Shown here: positions 9,264 to 17,861 of the stretch, one piece after another
Position numbering within the stretch: the first letter of the stretch is position 1
Layout of the letters: every line of letters starts with the position of its first letter
Assembly (NCBI RefSeq): GCF_013087515.1
Contig: NZ_JABFCN010000011.1
Location: 1 to 64,000 of the forward strand
Source: Rhizobium sophorae
Lineage (GTDB): Bacteria; Pseudomonadota; Alphaproteobacteria; Rhizobiales; Rhizobiaceae
DNA length: 64,000 nt
Reading direction: 5' to 3'
Notes under the pieces: generated by a model
Told to the model about the DNA's origin: nothing
The model's database searches: none
What the model saw: the letters and a program-made list of their open reading frames with translations, nothing else
Translations under genes and position numbers: made by a program

Positions 9264-9938
9264 TCATTGGAGTTCCTCCAGCCGTTCGAGGGAACGAGGA
9301 AACCCCTTCAGAGAGATCCGAAAGGTCAGCTTTCCACCTGAAGCAAACGAAGTGGCGCTGACCGTGAGCACCTGCGCAGCTTTCATAATGTCTATGGTGC
9401 CGTCGGGCATGATGAGAAGAACGACGCAACCTTCGGGCAGGCAGGTCGCAACATCTGCATGTTGTTTTGAGGGTTGCGTATCGAGCTCTAGACGCACGCC
9501 TTCCGACAACTTCAATCCGAGCGGCAACCTGATCAGGACTCTCGTACCCAGCTCTTCAGAAGGGTAGACCTGAATTGCGAACACAGCCACGCCGCTCTTC
9601 GGATCTTCATGAAACTGACCCGCGGCACATTGCTTTCCGACATCGACGATCGCGCATTCAACGCCCCAGTCATCGTATTTCTCCTTTATGCCATCGGCGC
9701 CGACGAGGAGCTGTTCGATCGGCGCAGCGGCGCTCGGCGCCAACGATCCGGCGCGGTTGTATCCACTTTCCATTCTCCCTGAGGCCTCATCGGAAATTTT
9801 TCGTTCGGCCGCTTCAGGCCCAACCAAAGCCGACAGGAACAGTGCCAAAACGCTCGCCAGTCTCAGCCGCAAACCCAAACCTCCCGACGGTGTTCGCTCG
9901 CAATCTGCAACAATCCCATCCCCAGACCCTGGGCCCAT
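9264..9938 (-). CDS. IalB (invasion-associated locus B) family secreted protein
   Basis: A 224-aa exported protein starting at ATG 9938. Residues ~20-45 form a signal peptide (RLRLASVLALFLSALVG then an Ala-rich cleavage region). The mature part has the IalB-family opening WGVECAIVDVGKQCAAGQFH with two cysteines, then alternating beta strands (VLIRLPLGLKLSEGV), a second Cys pair in VATCLPEGCVV, and ends in basic strands. IalB proteins are periplasmic or envelope proteins of alphaproteobacteria linked to host-cell invasion in Bartonella; in rhizobia the role is unclear. The cysteine pattern suggests disulfides. An upstream in-frame start at 10046 is less likely because the signal peptide would be internal. 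Confidence 0.8.
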   Translation of the reverse strand: MGPGSGDGIVADCERTPSGGLGLRLRLASVLALFLSALVGPEAAERKISDEASGRMESGYNRAGSLAPSAAAPIEQLLVGADGIKEKYDDWGVECAIVDVGKQCAAGQFHEDPKSGVAVFAIQVYPSEELGTRVLIRLPLGLKLSEGVRLELDTQPSKQHADVATCLPEGCVVLLIMPDGTIDIMKAAQVLTVSATSFASGGKLTFRISLKGFPRSLERLEELQ

Positions 9939-10278
9939 CGTGTGTGATTTCGCCTCCGTTCTCGCAGTGCTGCAGGGTCGGAAAGACGGCGCGAGCAGAT
10001 CGTCCCAAGGCCGGTTTGATCCTGGGCAGGACGGCAGGAGAAACAAAGGGCGTCACCGTCCACGACCCGAGACCGCTGCCCGACAAACAGGTTGCCGACA
10101 GAATCGGCAGGCGCCGAATGAAGGGTACCGGTAGGGGCGGACGTCGGGGGGAGGCTGTCGTTGCCGGCATCGGGGGAAGGTGCGACGCGATTAATGTCGC
10201 AAGACGCCGGCATCCTGGCAGACACCGTTGAACCGAAGCGCTCAGAACCGAGCATGGCTGGGTTGCGGGGCGAGCAGA

Positions 10279-10635
10279 TCATTGGCTGCAAGATATCGAG
10301 GGCTTAGCTGCGCAATAGCATTTATATCTCAAGGAAGGACACGATCTGACCGCCAATGCGCCGTTCGAACAAGAGCATTCAATCCAATAGTCGTTGGAGC
10401 CGTGCTGCGGTCCGCGAAACAGCGAGTATCCGGTTCCTGTGTCAGCGATGCTGGACCCGACCTGAAATGGCGACGTAGTGGCGGTCGAGCTGTCGTCGGC
10501 AAATGTCGGCGTCGACGAACCGGAGGCGAGCAGGCCCGCAATCAGGCAAAGCAACCGTGTCCTGAGTGGATTCTCGATGCCGCGCCACGGTGGGAGGGAC
10601 CTTCGCGATTTATTGTCGTTCAGCTCGATGTCCAT
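10279..10635 (-). CDS. small secreted Cys-rich protein, function unknown
   Basis: A 118-aa product from ATG 10635 with AGGA 9 nt upstream. A signal peptide-like segment follows a basic patch (TRLLCLIAGLLASGSS then an FADDS cleavage area). The short mature chain (~70 aa) ends in a cysteine cluster: WIECSCSNG, then RSCPSLRYKCYCAAKPSISC, seven cysteines in about 35 residues. The pattern suggests a disulfide-stabilised peptide exported to the periplasm or outside. I do not recognise a family. It shares strand and a secreted character with the IalB-like gene downstream. Confidence 0.5.
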   Translation of the reverse strand: MDIELNDNKSRRSLPPWRGIENPLRTRLLCLIAGLLASGSSTPTFADDSSTATTSPFQVGSSIADTGTGYSLFRGPQHGSNDYWIECSCSNGALAVRSCPSLRYKCYCAAKPSISCSQ

Positions 10636-11006
10636 GGACGGGTTCCTGACTACGTCGCCATCCTGGGTAGCGGGTTCAATGTTAAGCAGCGTAAAGGCTG
10701 CGTAAAATTGAGTAAAAACAGACGAGTGTGACCGCTCCGGGCCACGACCGAGCACCGATCGTGCCTGCTGGTGCGACCTCGGACGCCCGGTGCGCGAGCG
10801 AGATCAGTGGTTCGGGAAGGGTGAGGAGCGCCGCTTGTCCAGTCATGCCAACCTGAGAGCTGAGCTCGAAACCTCGGAAGCCCGTTGCGTTTCGCCGTGT
10901 TCTTGTCGGGCTTGCTCACCTGCTGGCATGCCAAGGCACTGACCGAAGAGGCAGGTTGGGTGCATGACAGGCCGGGTATTTCCGGACGTCAGAAAGTTGG
11001 CAACGG
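10636..11006. other. 371-bp region without a supported gene
   Basis: Open frames here (for example 10650-10934, minus) overlap the neighbouring gene start and have no protein-like features. It separates the secreted-protein gene from the 3' end of the secretin pseudogene. Confidence 0.4.
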
Positions 11007-12525
11007 TCACTTGTATATGAAGCCGACGGCCCCGTGATATTGCGTCGTCGGCTCCAAGGTTCTGCCGTTGCCGTAGAGCTTGTTGATCCGGTCTAGTAGC
11101 CCGTGAGTGGCATCATCAGCTGGACTGAGATTGTCATCAGGACGATTCAAATCTTTTGCCGCGACCGGGCGAACCAGATTGCGTGTGGCGCGATAATCAC
11201 GAGTTCAGTCTCGTTTCTCTCAAAGCTTGTCAGATGAAACAATGCGCCAAGCCCGGAATCTTGTTCAAGACCGGCGTCCCGTTGGAGCTCCTGTTGAAAT
11301 TATCTCGGATTAGCCCCGCCAGAGCGATTGAACCACCAGATGGCAGTTCGACGGTCGTGCTGGTCAAACGCTTCCCGTAGGTCGGGGATGAACCGGAGAT
11401 CGAGGTGACCGGTTCGGATACCTCGGCTGAGATCTGCAGGCTGATCCGACCGGACGTTAGGACGATGGGTTTGAATGAGAGGCTGATGCCGTAGCTGTAT
11501 GGCGTTTGGGTCGTATTGCCGTCGCTGTCGGTGTTGGAAAAGAGGACCTCGCCACCTGCTTGAAACGATGCCGATTGACCCGAGACAGCGGTCAGAGTCG
11601 GCTCGGCCAAGGTTCGAACCACTTTCGCTTGTTCAAGCGCATTCAGTGTCGTTGAGAGGCCATACTTGCCGAAGGATCCACTGAATAGGGCTGATAGGCC
11701 GCCCCCGAGGTCGCCGTGGTCGCATCCGAGGATGCCGTTCCCAGCTGGGCAATCGTTGAGTCACCTGCGTTTTTTAATTCATTGCCAAAGCCCAGTTGCT
11801 TGAGGATCTCTCGCTTTACCTCCGCTATCGTCATTTTAAGCATGGCCTGATCGTCGGCTGCGATTCGAAGCAGGTTGATGATTTTGGATTCCTGCCGATC
11901 TTCCGCAACGAGGGCGACGGATCCTTGACTACCCCACTCGACGCGTTTTTGGTTGCGCGTCGTCGCCTGCCCGCCTTTGACGAAAGCGGATGCAAGATCG
12001 GCGGCCTGTGCCGAATCTTGTGCTGACCTCACCGTACCGGTGAGAACAATATTGTCGGAAATAATCTCAATCTTGATGGCTGCATCCGGGATCAAACGAC
12101 GCAAATCTGTTTCCAGCCTGGCAATGTCTCTTTCAACCGCGATATCGATATTGATCATTAGCCGCTTGTTCGCATCGAGGATGAAGATGTTTATTTGGCC
12201 GACCTTTTTGCCAAAGAGAAAGATGGTGCGCGTCGCTCGCACGATCGCGTCAGACACGCCAGGATCTGAAACAACAATGTCATGAGCGTCCTGGGGAAGT
12301 TTCAACGATAAGCGTCTTATTTAGACCGATCCTGACATGCCGCGTGACATTGACACCGGTCTCTGCAACGCTGATGACATTCTCGGCACGGCAATATGTA
12401 GCCGAGGGGACCGGGAGTGTGAGCAGCAGGACTGTACTTCCAATCCAGCCGGCACGGACCGAGGACTTCGGTAAAGCCGTCCTGCGGAGCAGATGAAGTT
12501 TAGTGTTCAATGCCGCATCCTTCAC
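11007..12525 (-). pseudogene. cpaC: CpaC/RcpA-type pilus secretin, degraded by several frameshifts
   Basis: The reading can be followed through four frames. A GTG-led N-terminus with signal peptide runs to VNVTRHVRIGLNKTLIVE, then shifts at about 12300 to KLPQDAHDIVVSDPGVSDAI and the BON-like region. It shifts at about 11670 to FGKYGLSTTLNALEQAKVV and the secretin core (LAEPTLTAVSGQSASF, GGEVLF, SGGSIALAGLI). It shifts again near 11250 (NKIPGLGALF, ETELVII) and once more near 11190 (LVRPVAAKDLNRPDDN), ending at a TGA at 11007. Intact CpaC forms the outer-membrane channel for Flp/Tad pili. With at least four breaks this copy is almost certainly dead. No other tad genes are nearby. Confidence 0.85.
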
Positions 12526-12727
12526 GTTGCATCCTATCGCGTTGGTCGAGCAGCAGCTCCCAACCGAGCGCGGCGACCGCGAGGGCAATGTGTTGTGGGT
12601 CCCAGCCGGCGGAGCGTGCCTTTTCGAAAAGCCTGGTAAGTGAGGGCTCGAGTGCGAATTTGCATTCGATTTGATAGGCACTGTCATTTTTTCGGATCGG
12701 AGAAGACGGTCTATTGATGTCAGCCAC
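12500..12727 (-). CDS. small hypothetical protein upstream of the secretin remnant
   Basis: A 75-aa frame from GTG at 12727. The middle (AYQIECKFALEPSLTRLFEK followed by ARSAGWDPQHIALAVAALGW) reads like a compact helical protein with an even amino-acid mix, unlike the shadow frames around it. It overlaps the start of the cpaC remnant by 26 nt. I do not recognise the family; it could be a small regulator or partner kept beside plasmid-borne secretin genes. No convincing ribosome site is visible, so the start is uncertain. Confidence 0.45.
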   Translation of the reverse strand: MADINRPSSPIRKNDSAYQIECKFALEPSLTRLFEKARSAGWDPQHIALAVAALGWELLLDQRDRMQREGCGIEH

Positions 12728-13099
12728 GAGTAAGCGCCTTTGCTCTTGTTCAATCGCCGATGAATCTTCGAAGGACGTCCCGCTACTAACTCACCGGTTC
12801 GTGGCACGATCATGCTCTGAACATTTCCGTCTTTTACGAATTGTTTCCGAACCAACGGTACCGGCTACGCTGCTTCAGCATGTAAGATGCGAACGCCGTT
12901 GCGCATGCCAGACGTGGGATGGCACCCGCAATCGCGCGATGAGCGATTGAAGGCTTCCAACCTTCGGAACAAAAATGTTAAAAACGGCGCGCTCAACAAA
13001 TGGCAAAGTTTCCAGCCTCATTCGGTTCAGGGGGTGGAGGACAGTGAAAGAGGCCTGCATCTCGAGGTCCCCGAATTCACCCGATCCATCCTGGACAGA

Positions 13100-13351
13100 G
13101 CCGGTCACGGGTGCGGGCTTCTTGAGCAACTCCGAGATCATTGCTTTTGTGGTCAACAGAAACGGATGCAACTGACGCCGCATTTGAAGGGCGGTGCGCA
13201 CGCCTTTCACCGGATCAATAATGCCCATTTCGATCATGTCGACCAATTCGCCGGATCGCGCATCATAGCCAAAATTGGCGTCCTTGGATGCGGAACACTT
13301 TACCGGTGATGAGGCTTCGCCACCGGCGTCTCCAACTATCTGGCACGTCAT
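13100..13351 (-). pseudogene. groEL: 3' fragment of groEL (chaperonin 60)
   Basis: The translated segment CQIVGDAGGEASSPVK, then NFGYDARSGELVDMIEMGII, DPVKGVRTALQ and LLTTKAMISELLKKPAPVTG follows the GroEL C-terminus (usual forms NAGDEASVVV, NFGYNA, GDMIxMGIVDPVKVVRTALQ, LLxTTEAMIAExPKK). A stretch after TALQ is out of frame by compensating indels, and the Gly-Gly-Met tail is absent. Only about 80 of ~545 residues remain, with no start. It is a relic of a plasmid-borne groEL copy, common in rhizobia. Confidence 0.82.
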
Positions 13352-13440
13352 CAGCCGCTCACAACAATCGTCTCCAGCATCTCGCCACCTCCTTGGTGGA
13401 AGAGTCTTGTTAAGCAGAAGCCTCGTGGGTGTCCTTGCAA

Positions 13441-14102
13441 TTAGATCGAGTTGATATAGCCAAGTTCGAGCGCACGCAGAATTGCTTCCGTTCGATTATG
13501 GGCCTTCAACTTCCTTACAGCGGTGGCCACGTAACCTTCCACGGTCCGCGTCGAAAGGCCTGAGAGGTAGGCGATCTGCTTGTAGTTATTGCCTCTCATC
13601 GACAGATGCAGCGTTTCGATTTCCTGGGGCGACAAAGCGTTGTCGACGGCTTCGGCTGACTTAGGCGGCGTTCATCGATGTTCTCGCTCAGCCAGTTATT
13701 GAGGCGCAGTGCAACGAAATCCAGCGCATCCCTCTCGAACTCGGCCAAGATGCGGCCATCGATTCCAAAGGATATGAAGGCAACACGCATCTGAGGCCCC
13801 CAGAATGGCACTGTATACCCGTCATGCATGCCAAAGTTTCTAGCGTGGGACATGACCCGCACTTCCGCTTCGTTCCATTCCGTCGGCTTCAACGCCTGGC
13901 TCCACAAGAATGGAAACGTGGTCGTCCGCAGATGCTTCATCACCGGATCGACGTGCACAAAATCATTGGACTCGTACGAATCGAGCCAAGCGCTGATCCT
14001 GCCATGCAGGCGCAAATGGTGGGCCAGCCGGTCTCGCCGGCTCGGCAGCCAGGCAGAAATCACATTCACAATGCCAAGCCGCTCTCTGATCTTGTCTAGT
14101 TT
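13441..14102 (-). pseudogene. LuxR-family quorum-sensing-type regulator, frameshifted
   Basis: Two frames together give an autoinducer-binding domain and a LuxR HTH. The first (from about 14102) has LGIVNVISAWLPSRR, the FVHVDPVMKHL segment and FPFLWSQALKPTEWNEAEVR, followed by HDGYTVPFWGP. The second, entered by an indel near 13660, gives LSPQEIETLHLSMRGNNYKQ, IAYLSGLSTRTVEGYVATAV and a short tail. The 5' end also lacks a start: an in-frame stop lies just upstream and the first ~50 residues of a normal LuxR are missing. It is probably a relic of a LuxR regulator; a sequencing error could explain the frameshift but not the missing start. Confidence 0.82.
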
Positions 14103-14212
14103 GACCAGAACATGCGACGGCTACGCCCTGCCCCATCGCCCTCGACCACACGGGAAATCTTCAGGCTCGGCGCCTCATCCCCCGGCACGAGGCGAAATGG
14201 CGGCGAAACGAG

Positions 14213-14509
14213 CTAGCTGCTTTCGGAATTTGGTGCATCGATGGGGATCGGCGTTTGCCCACTACCGTCGTGAAGCACATGCGCCGCACCGTGAGGTAGA
14301 ATATCTCCGCTCACCAGCTCTCGCGCTGTTCTCGTCTCCGGATCCGCGAAAATGGCCCGCCCCTTGACGATGACGTGGTAGGGAATCTCGTTCGCCGCCG
14401 CTCGGCTCCAGGCCACGCGCCACGGCGCACCATAGGCACACCTGACCTCGAGCTGACCGGTTACGGTGACGATTTGCAGGAGATGGCTTAACCAATCGAC
14501 TTCAGACAT
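14213..14509 (-). pseudogene. truncated AraC-family regulator (cupin domain only)
   Basis: The 98-aa frame starts cleanly at ATG 14509 (MSEVDWLSHLLQIVTVTGQL) and follows the cupin_6 sensory domain of AraC/XylS regulators: EVRCAYGAPWRVAWSRAAAN, IPYHVIVKGRAIF and LVSGDILPHGAAHVLHDGSG. It then breaks off at SESS. The C-terminal HTH (about 200 residues) is missing, and the sequence downstream is the luxR remnant, so the gene was probably cut by a recombination event. Confidence 0.78.
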
Positions 14510-15023
14510 TGGACCTCAACCACGGGAAATGATGAAACATCTTATCGCAATTGTGCGTTGGTTCTATTCGGTCACGTTCTAAACCTCGTCCCATACCGGG
14601 CCTAGATCGTGAGCCGCCACCGAAGCTCCAGATCGGGACAGGGTATTAGTCAATGTTCCGCGGGTGCGCGTTCCCAAGTGGTTTTAGCCGACCGGCCGTG
14701 CTTGAGGTGTGCGGCCCTCTTATCCAGATGATGCAAAATGGAGCTTCGAAAAAGCGCGATCGCGAAAGTTGCCGTTGTGCAAGTCGGTCCAGCTCTTGAC
14801 AGCCGACATCGGAATGTCGAAGAGCTCGCCGTGCGCATTCGTGAGCGAGGCGAGCTGGAGGTGCAGTTTTCGATCTGCCCCGAGACGTGAAGTCATCAAG
14901 GCCCTGACCTTTGCCGGTTATCCAGTTTAACCGGGCCACCTTGAAGCTAAAATGACGCTGCACATATCGCTCCTCGCCGGTTTCGATTAAATCAACTGCT
15001 TGGCTTTCGAAGCGAAAGACAGC
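14510..15023. other. 514-bp region, probable gene debris
   Basis: On the minus strand a short frame (about 14727-14903) reads as MTSRLGADRKLHLQLASLTN and on to WTDLHNGNFRDRAFSKLHF before a stop. It looks protein-like but I cannot assign a family and no ribosome site is evident. Nothing else is supported. Confidence 0.35.
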
Positions 15024-16118
15024 CTACTCTCCAAACGGAAGTTCAATTTCTTCGCGGTTTTTTTTTGCGCCCTCGATCAGGACCGTGCGGAGCCGCTCGG
15101 CATCTTGTGCCGGCAGCATTCCCGCCCCGGTTCGAATACCTTCTTGCCACGCAGACCCGCGCTCCCATGCTTCGTTGTAGACGAGCGCCAAGTCGGCAGA
15201 TCGCCTTGTCTGCTGCAGGGCTTCAAAGAGCAGCGCAGCTTGACGAACGTCCTTCTCTCGCTTCGCCAGCCCCTGCCCGTCAGTGTGTCGGCGGCTGGCG
15301 ACTATGAGCTTGTGGACGGCATACCGGGACGGATCGGGGACGACGACTGGAACACCGCTTCGGTGGAGCAGCATCGTCCTGACGGGTTCCCTTATGAGGA
15401 AGTCGAGAAAGCGTAGTGGATCCGCGCTGGCGCCACCAAGGGCAGGCATCTTCGCCGGCTGGTCAATGTAATCATCCGAACCACGGTTCGACGTCAAGAA
15501 TTCAACCCTGTAGCCGTCGGCATTCTGAAACGCCGACGAGGCTACGGATCCCGATCGATGTGGAACTGGCCGGAAGCTGGCGTCGACGCGCTGCAGCAGC
15601 TCAACGATCGGCGGCAGACTGTCTTCAACCTCCCGACTAATGGCGTAGTCCTGGGCGATGTCCGCATCACCGGTCAGGATCGCAGCCATGGGAAGGCGGA
15701 CGCCCAGCAGTCCTGAGTAGCATTGAAAAGCAACCGTGCCGATGAGAACACCCCGTAGCCGAAAGAGACCGCCATCGGCAAGAACCTCGACGATGTCGCC
15801 CGACATAGCGTCAGGGGCGATCATCCCGCCTTCGCGGGCCAGGGTATTTACCAAACGCCTGCGAGCGCGTAGATCGTCCTTGTCCCGCTTATGATCAGCT
15901 ACGCGTTGCGCGATATCTGGATCATCAGCAGAACCGACGTAACGACGTTTGGTACCACCATGTCCATCTGGGATGTCGAAGTACCAGTACTTGCGTCCCT
16001 TGATGTTCGCCGGGGTGAATCGACCCTCCGGGGGGAAATCGGCCGTCCAAGCGGCGTCGAGCGAGCGCTGACCCAACTCGGCGAGCATCGTCTGATACAT
16101 GAGGTCGATGGACTTCAT
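15024..16118 (-). CDS. GSU2403-family nucleotidyltransferase-fold protein
   Basis: A 364-aa intact protein from ATG 16118. The N-terminus (KYWYFDIPDGHGGTKRRYVG) and the central block FRLRGVLIGTVAFQCYSGLL, followed by TGDADIAQDYAIS, match the family with a nucleotidyltransferase fold (NTP_transf_8 type). In TGDADIAQ the two Asp residues are candidate metal ligands. The rest (SGVPVVVPDPSRYAVHKLIV, then a Lys/Arg-rich helix) resembles AbiEii-like and related minimal nucleotidyltransferases, where the sugar-polymerase fold transfers NMP to protein or RNA. No antitoxin-like partner lies beside it. A perfect palindrome sits 15 bp upstream of the start. The function is not established. Confidence 0.78.
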   Translation of the reverse strand: MKSIDLMYQTMLAELGQRSLDAAWTADFPPEGRFTPANIKGRKYWYFDIPDGHGGTKRRYVGSADDPDIAQRVADHKRDKDDLRARRRLVNTLAREGGMIAPDAMSGDIVEVLADGGLFRLRGVLIGTVAFQCYSGLLGVRLPMAAILTGDADIAQDYAISREVEDSLPPIVELLQRVDASFRPVPHRSGSVASSAFQNADGYRVEFLTSNRGSDDYIDQPAKMPALGGASADPLRFLDFLIREPVRTMLLHRSGVPVVVPDPSRYAVHKLIVASRRHTDGQGLAKREKDVRQAALLFEALQQTRRSADLALVYNEAWERGSAWQEGIRTGAGMLPAQDAERLRTVLIEGAKKNREEIELPFGE

Positions 16119-16133
16119 AAGCTCGACTCCGGC

Positions 16134-16162
16134 GTTATACTGTTTTTCAAAAACAGTATAAC
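16134..16162. promoter_or_regulatory. perfect 14-bp inverted repeat upstream of the nucleotidyltransferase gene
   Basis: GTTATACTGTTTTT (16134-16147), one central C, and its exact complement AAAAACAGTATAAC (16149-16162). It lies 15 bp before the ATG at 16118, a position suited to an operator or leader hairpin. The half-site contains CTGT/ACAG like enterobacterial LexA boxes, but the spacing differs by one and alphaproteobacterial LexA uses another motif. Confidence 0.65.
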
Positions 16163-16460
16163 GGTCGAGAGGATAGGCCGCAAGATAGGATGCTAGCTCT
16201 ATCGCCTTGAAGGGAAGCGAACCGGTGACGCCCCAATGACAGATCTATGCCAGGCTATTCTGCTGCCGTTAGATACTCTAACTGGGCCGTGTATACGATC
16301 GTTCTGATCCACACCAAAACCAACACTCCATACACCGAAGACTTGATAGTCATAGGCGCATCCCACCATTGCGTCCACACCTGGAAATGAACCGCGGTTC
16401 CAGAGTTCTTGTTCACCGGAAGAGACCTCTTCGCGAAAAGTACGCTCGCAAACCCGGCGA

Positions 16461-16694
16461 CTTGATGGCCTCTCGTTCGAAGCGTTGGTGAGTGAAGCTT
16501 GTGAACGAGATATCGGGCGTGTGAGCCACACGGTGGGCACGCTGCTCGCGGTCTATACCGGTTTAAAGGCGCAGATTCTCTGTTTGGACCGTGAACTGGC
16601 GCGTTACGCGAGGGGAAGCGCCCTGTGCAGGCGGCTGATGAGCATTCCCTCGATGGTGACTACTCGGGGTCTGGTGGTCCCGGCATTCGGCTGA
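16461..16694 (+). pseudogene. IS110-family transposase fragment
   Basis: The frame gives LDGLSFEALVSEA, then GTLLAVYTGLKAQILCLDRE, LARYARGSALCRRLMSIP, which fits the region of IS110-type transposases just before the conserved PGVG motif. The expected PGVGxxTA becomes PSMVTTRG and then a stop. Only about 75 of ~340 residues are present, so it is a dead remnant marking an old insertion. Confidence 0.68.
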
Positions 16695-16910
16695 AGGCGA
16701 ACGACTAAAGTCATTCCAAGTCAAAATATGTCGGTCCTTACGAACATGCCCTTTCCGCCTGCCGCAACGATGCAGGAAAGGGTCGTTTCACCCCCCCTCG
16801 ATCGGAGCCTCGGGGACGTCGGCGATCACCAGATGTTATTAGGTCTTCGCTGGAAGCGCCATTTTTTTCCCAAGTCATGAACCACACCGCCGAGCCCATA
16901 TCGACGAGTA
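16695..16910. terminator. possible terminator hairpin downstream of the LacI-type sugar operon
   Basis: CCCTTTC at 16749-16755 pairs with GAAAGGG at 16776-16782, with extra pairing (CTGC/GCAG) inside. It lies about 130 bp beyond the last gene of the minus-strand operon. The rest of this 216-bp spacer holds nothing recognisable. Confidence 0.35.
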
Positions 16911-17789
16911 TCACCACCGAATGACACCCGCGGCTCGGGCGACCGTCTTAATGTGCGCGAGGCCACGCCGATAACCGGGCACATCGAAATGCTCGAGCAT
17001 GAGCGGAACTTCGCGCTGGAGTTTGGCAATCTCCGTGATATAAGCCGTGTAGTCGAGATTCCCTTCGCCAGGCACGACTTCATCCAAATGGAAAGAGATC
17101 GTTCCAGGTCCGCCTTTCATCACCAGATCCTTCGCGTGGCACGAAACGATCCAGGGTCCAAGAAGGGCGAAACAATCTTGGATCATCTTTCCTGTATTGA
17201 AATAGAGCCGCGGCGAGATGACCATATTTGCCGCGTCGATATGAGCTCCGAACTGCGGCCGATCTATCGCCTTCAGCAATTTGAGATAGTTTTCCGGCGT
17301 GTCGGTCACCAGCCACGGCACCATCTCCAATGAGAACTTGGTGCGCTTGGGCTTCACCATATCGATGACATAGCGGGCCGTATCGACCGCACGCTGGAAT
17401 CCAGCCTCGCTTTGATTGTCTGGATGCGGGCCATAGTCGTAATTGTCGCTCAGCTGCCACGGGTCACCCGGATGACCGACGGTTCCGTGGTAGGCGACAA
17501 TGGCCCCTGCTCCCAACTCGTCCCCCAGAGCCAGCTGATGCATGGCATATTCGAGATTGGCTTTGCGCGTCACGTCATCACGGGCAATGAGGTTTTTCCA
17601 GGCCCCTCCCTCGGCAATAACGAGATCGGCTGCTGCGAAACTCTTCACCAGGGCTGCGATTTCATCGCGGTTCTCGAGCTTGATGTTCGGCATATAGGCC
17701 GCGTTGTACCCGAATTCGACATGCGCGCGTGCGTAAGCTTCGGGATCACCCCCGTATTCGATCCCATAGCCACCGAGTCTAAACGTCAT
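16911..17789 (-). CDS. sugar phosphate isomerase/epimerase-like TIM barrel protein
   Basis: A 292-aa xylose-isomerase-like TIM barrel (AP endonuclease 2 fold). It starts MTFRLGGYGIEYGGDPE. Metal-site elements of the family are visible: the Glu in KFSLEMVPW, Asp/His in FGAHIDAANMV, the His and Asp in VSCHAKD, and Glu in LMLEHF. Related enzymes isomerise or epimerise keto sugars, or dehydrate inosose (IolE). It is the last gene of a six-gene minus operon running from the LacI regulator, 72 bp after the dehydrogenase stop, so it probably acts on the ketose produced by that enzyme. The substrate cannot be read from sequence. Confidence 0.82.
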   Translation of the reverse strand: MTFRLGGYGIEYGGDPEAYARAHVEFGYNAAYMPNIKLENRDEIAALVKSFAAADLVIAEGGAWKNLIARDDVTRKANLEYAMHQLALGDELGAGAIVAYHGTVGHPGDPWQLSDNYDYGPHPDNQSEAGFQRAVDTARYVIDMVKPKRTKFSLEMVPWLVTDTPENYLKLLKAIDRPQFGAHIDAANMVISPRLYFNTGKMIQDCFALLGPWIVSCHAKDLVMKGGPGTISFHLDEVVPGEGNLDYTAYITEIAKLQREVPLMLEHFDVPGYRRGLAHIKTVARAAGVIRW

Positions 17790-17861
17790 GAATCGTCTCC
17801 CAAATTGATTCTGTTGGCGGGCGGGCGCCGCTTCTCCGGCCGCATCTTGTCTCTGAGGTCC

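Noticed and set aside
16134..16162. LexA box
   Set aside because: CTG-to-CAG spacing is 11, not 10, and alphaproteobacterial LexA recognises a different direct repeat; kept only as a palindrome.
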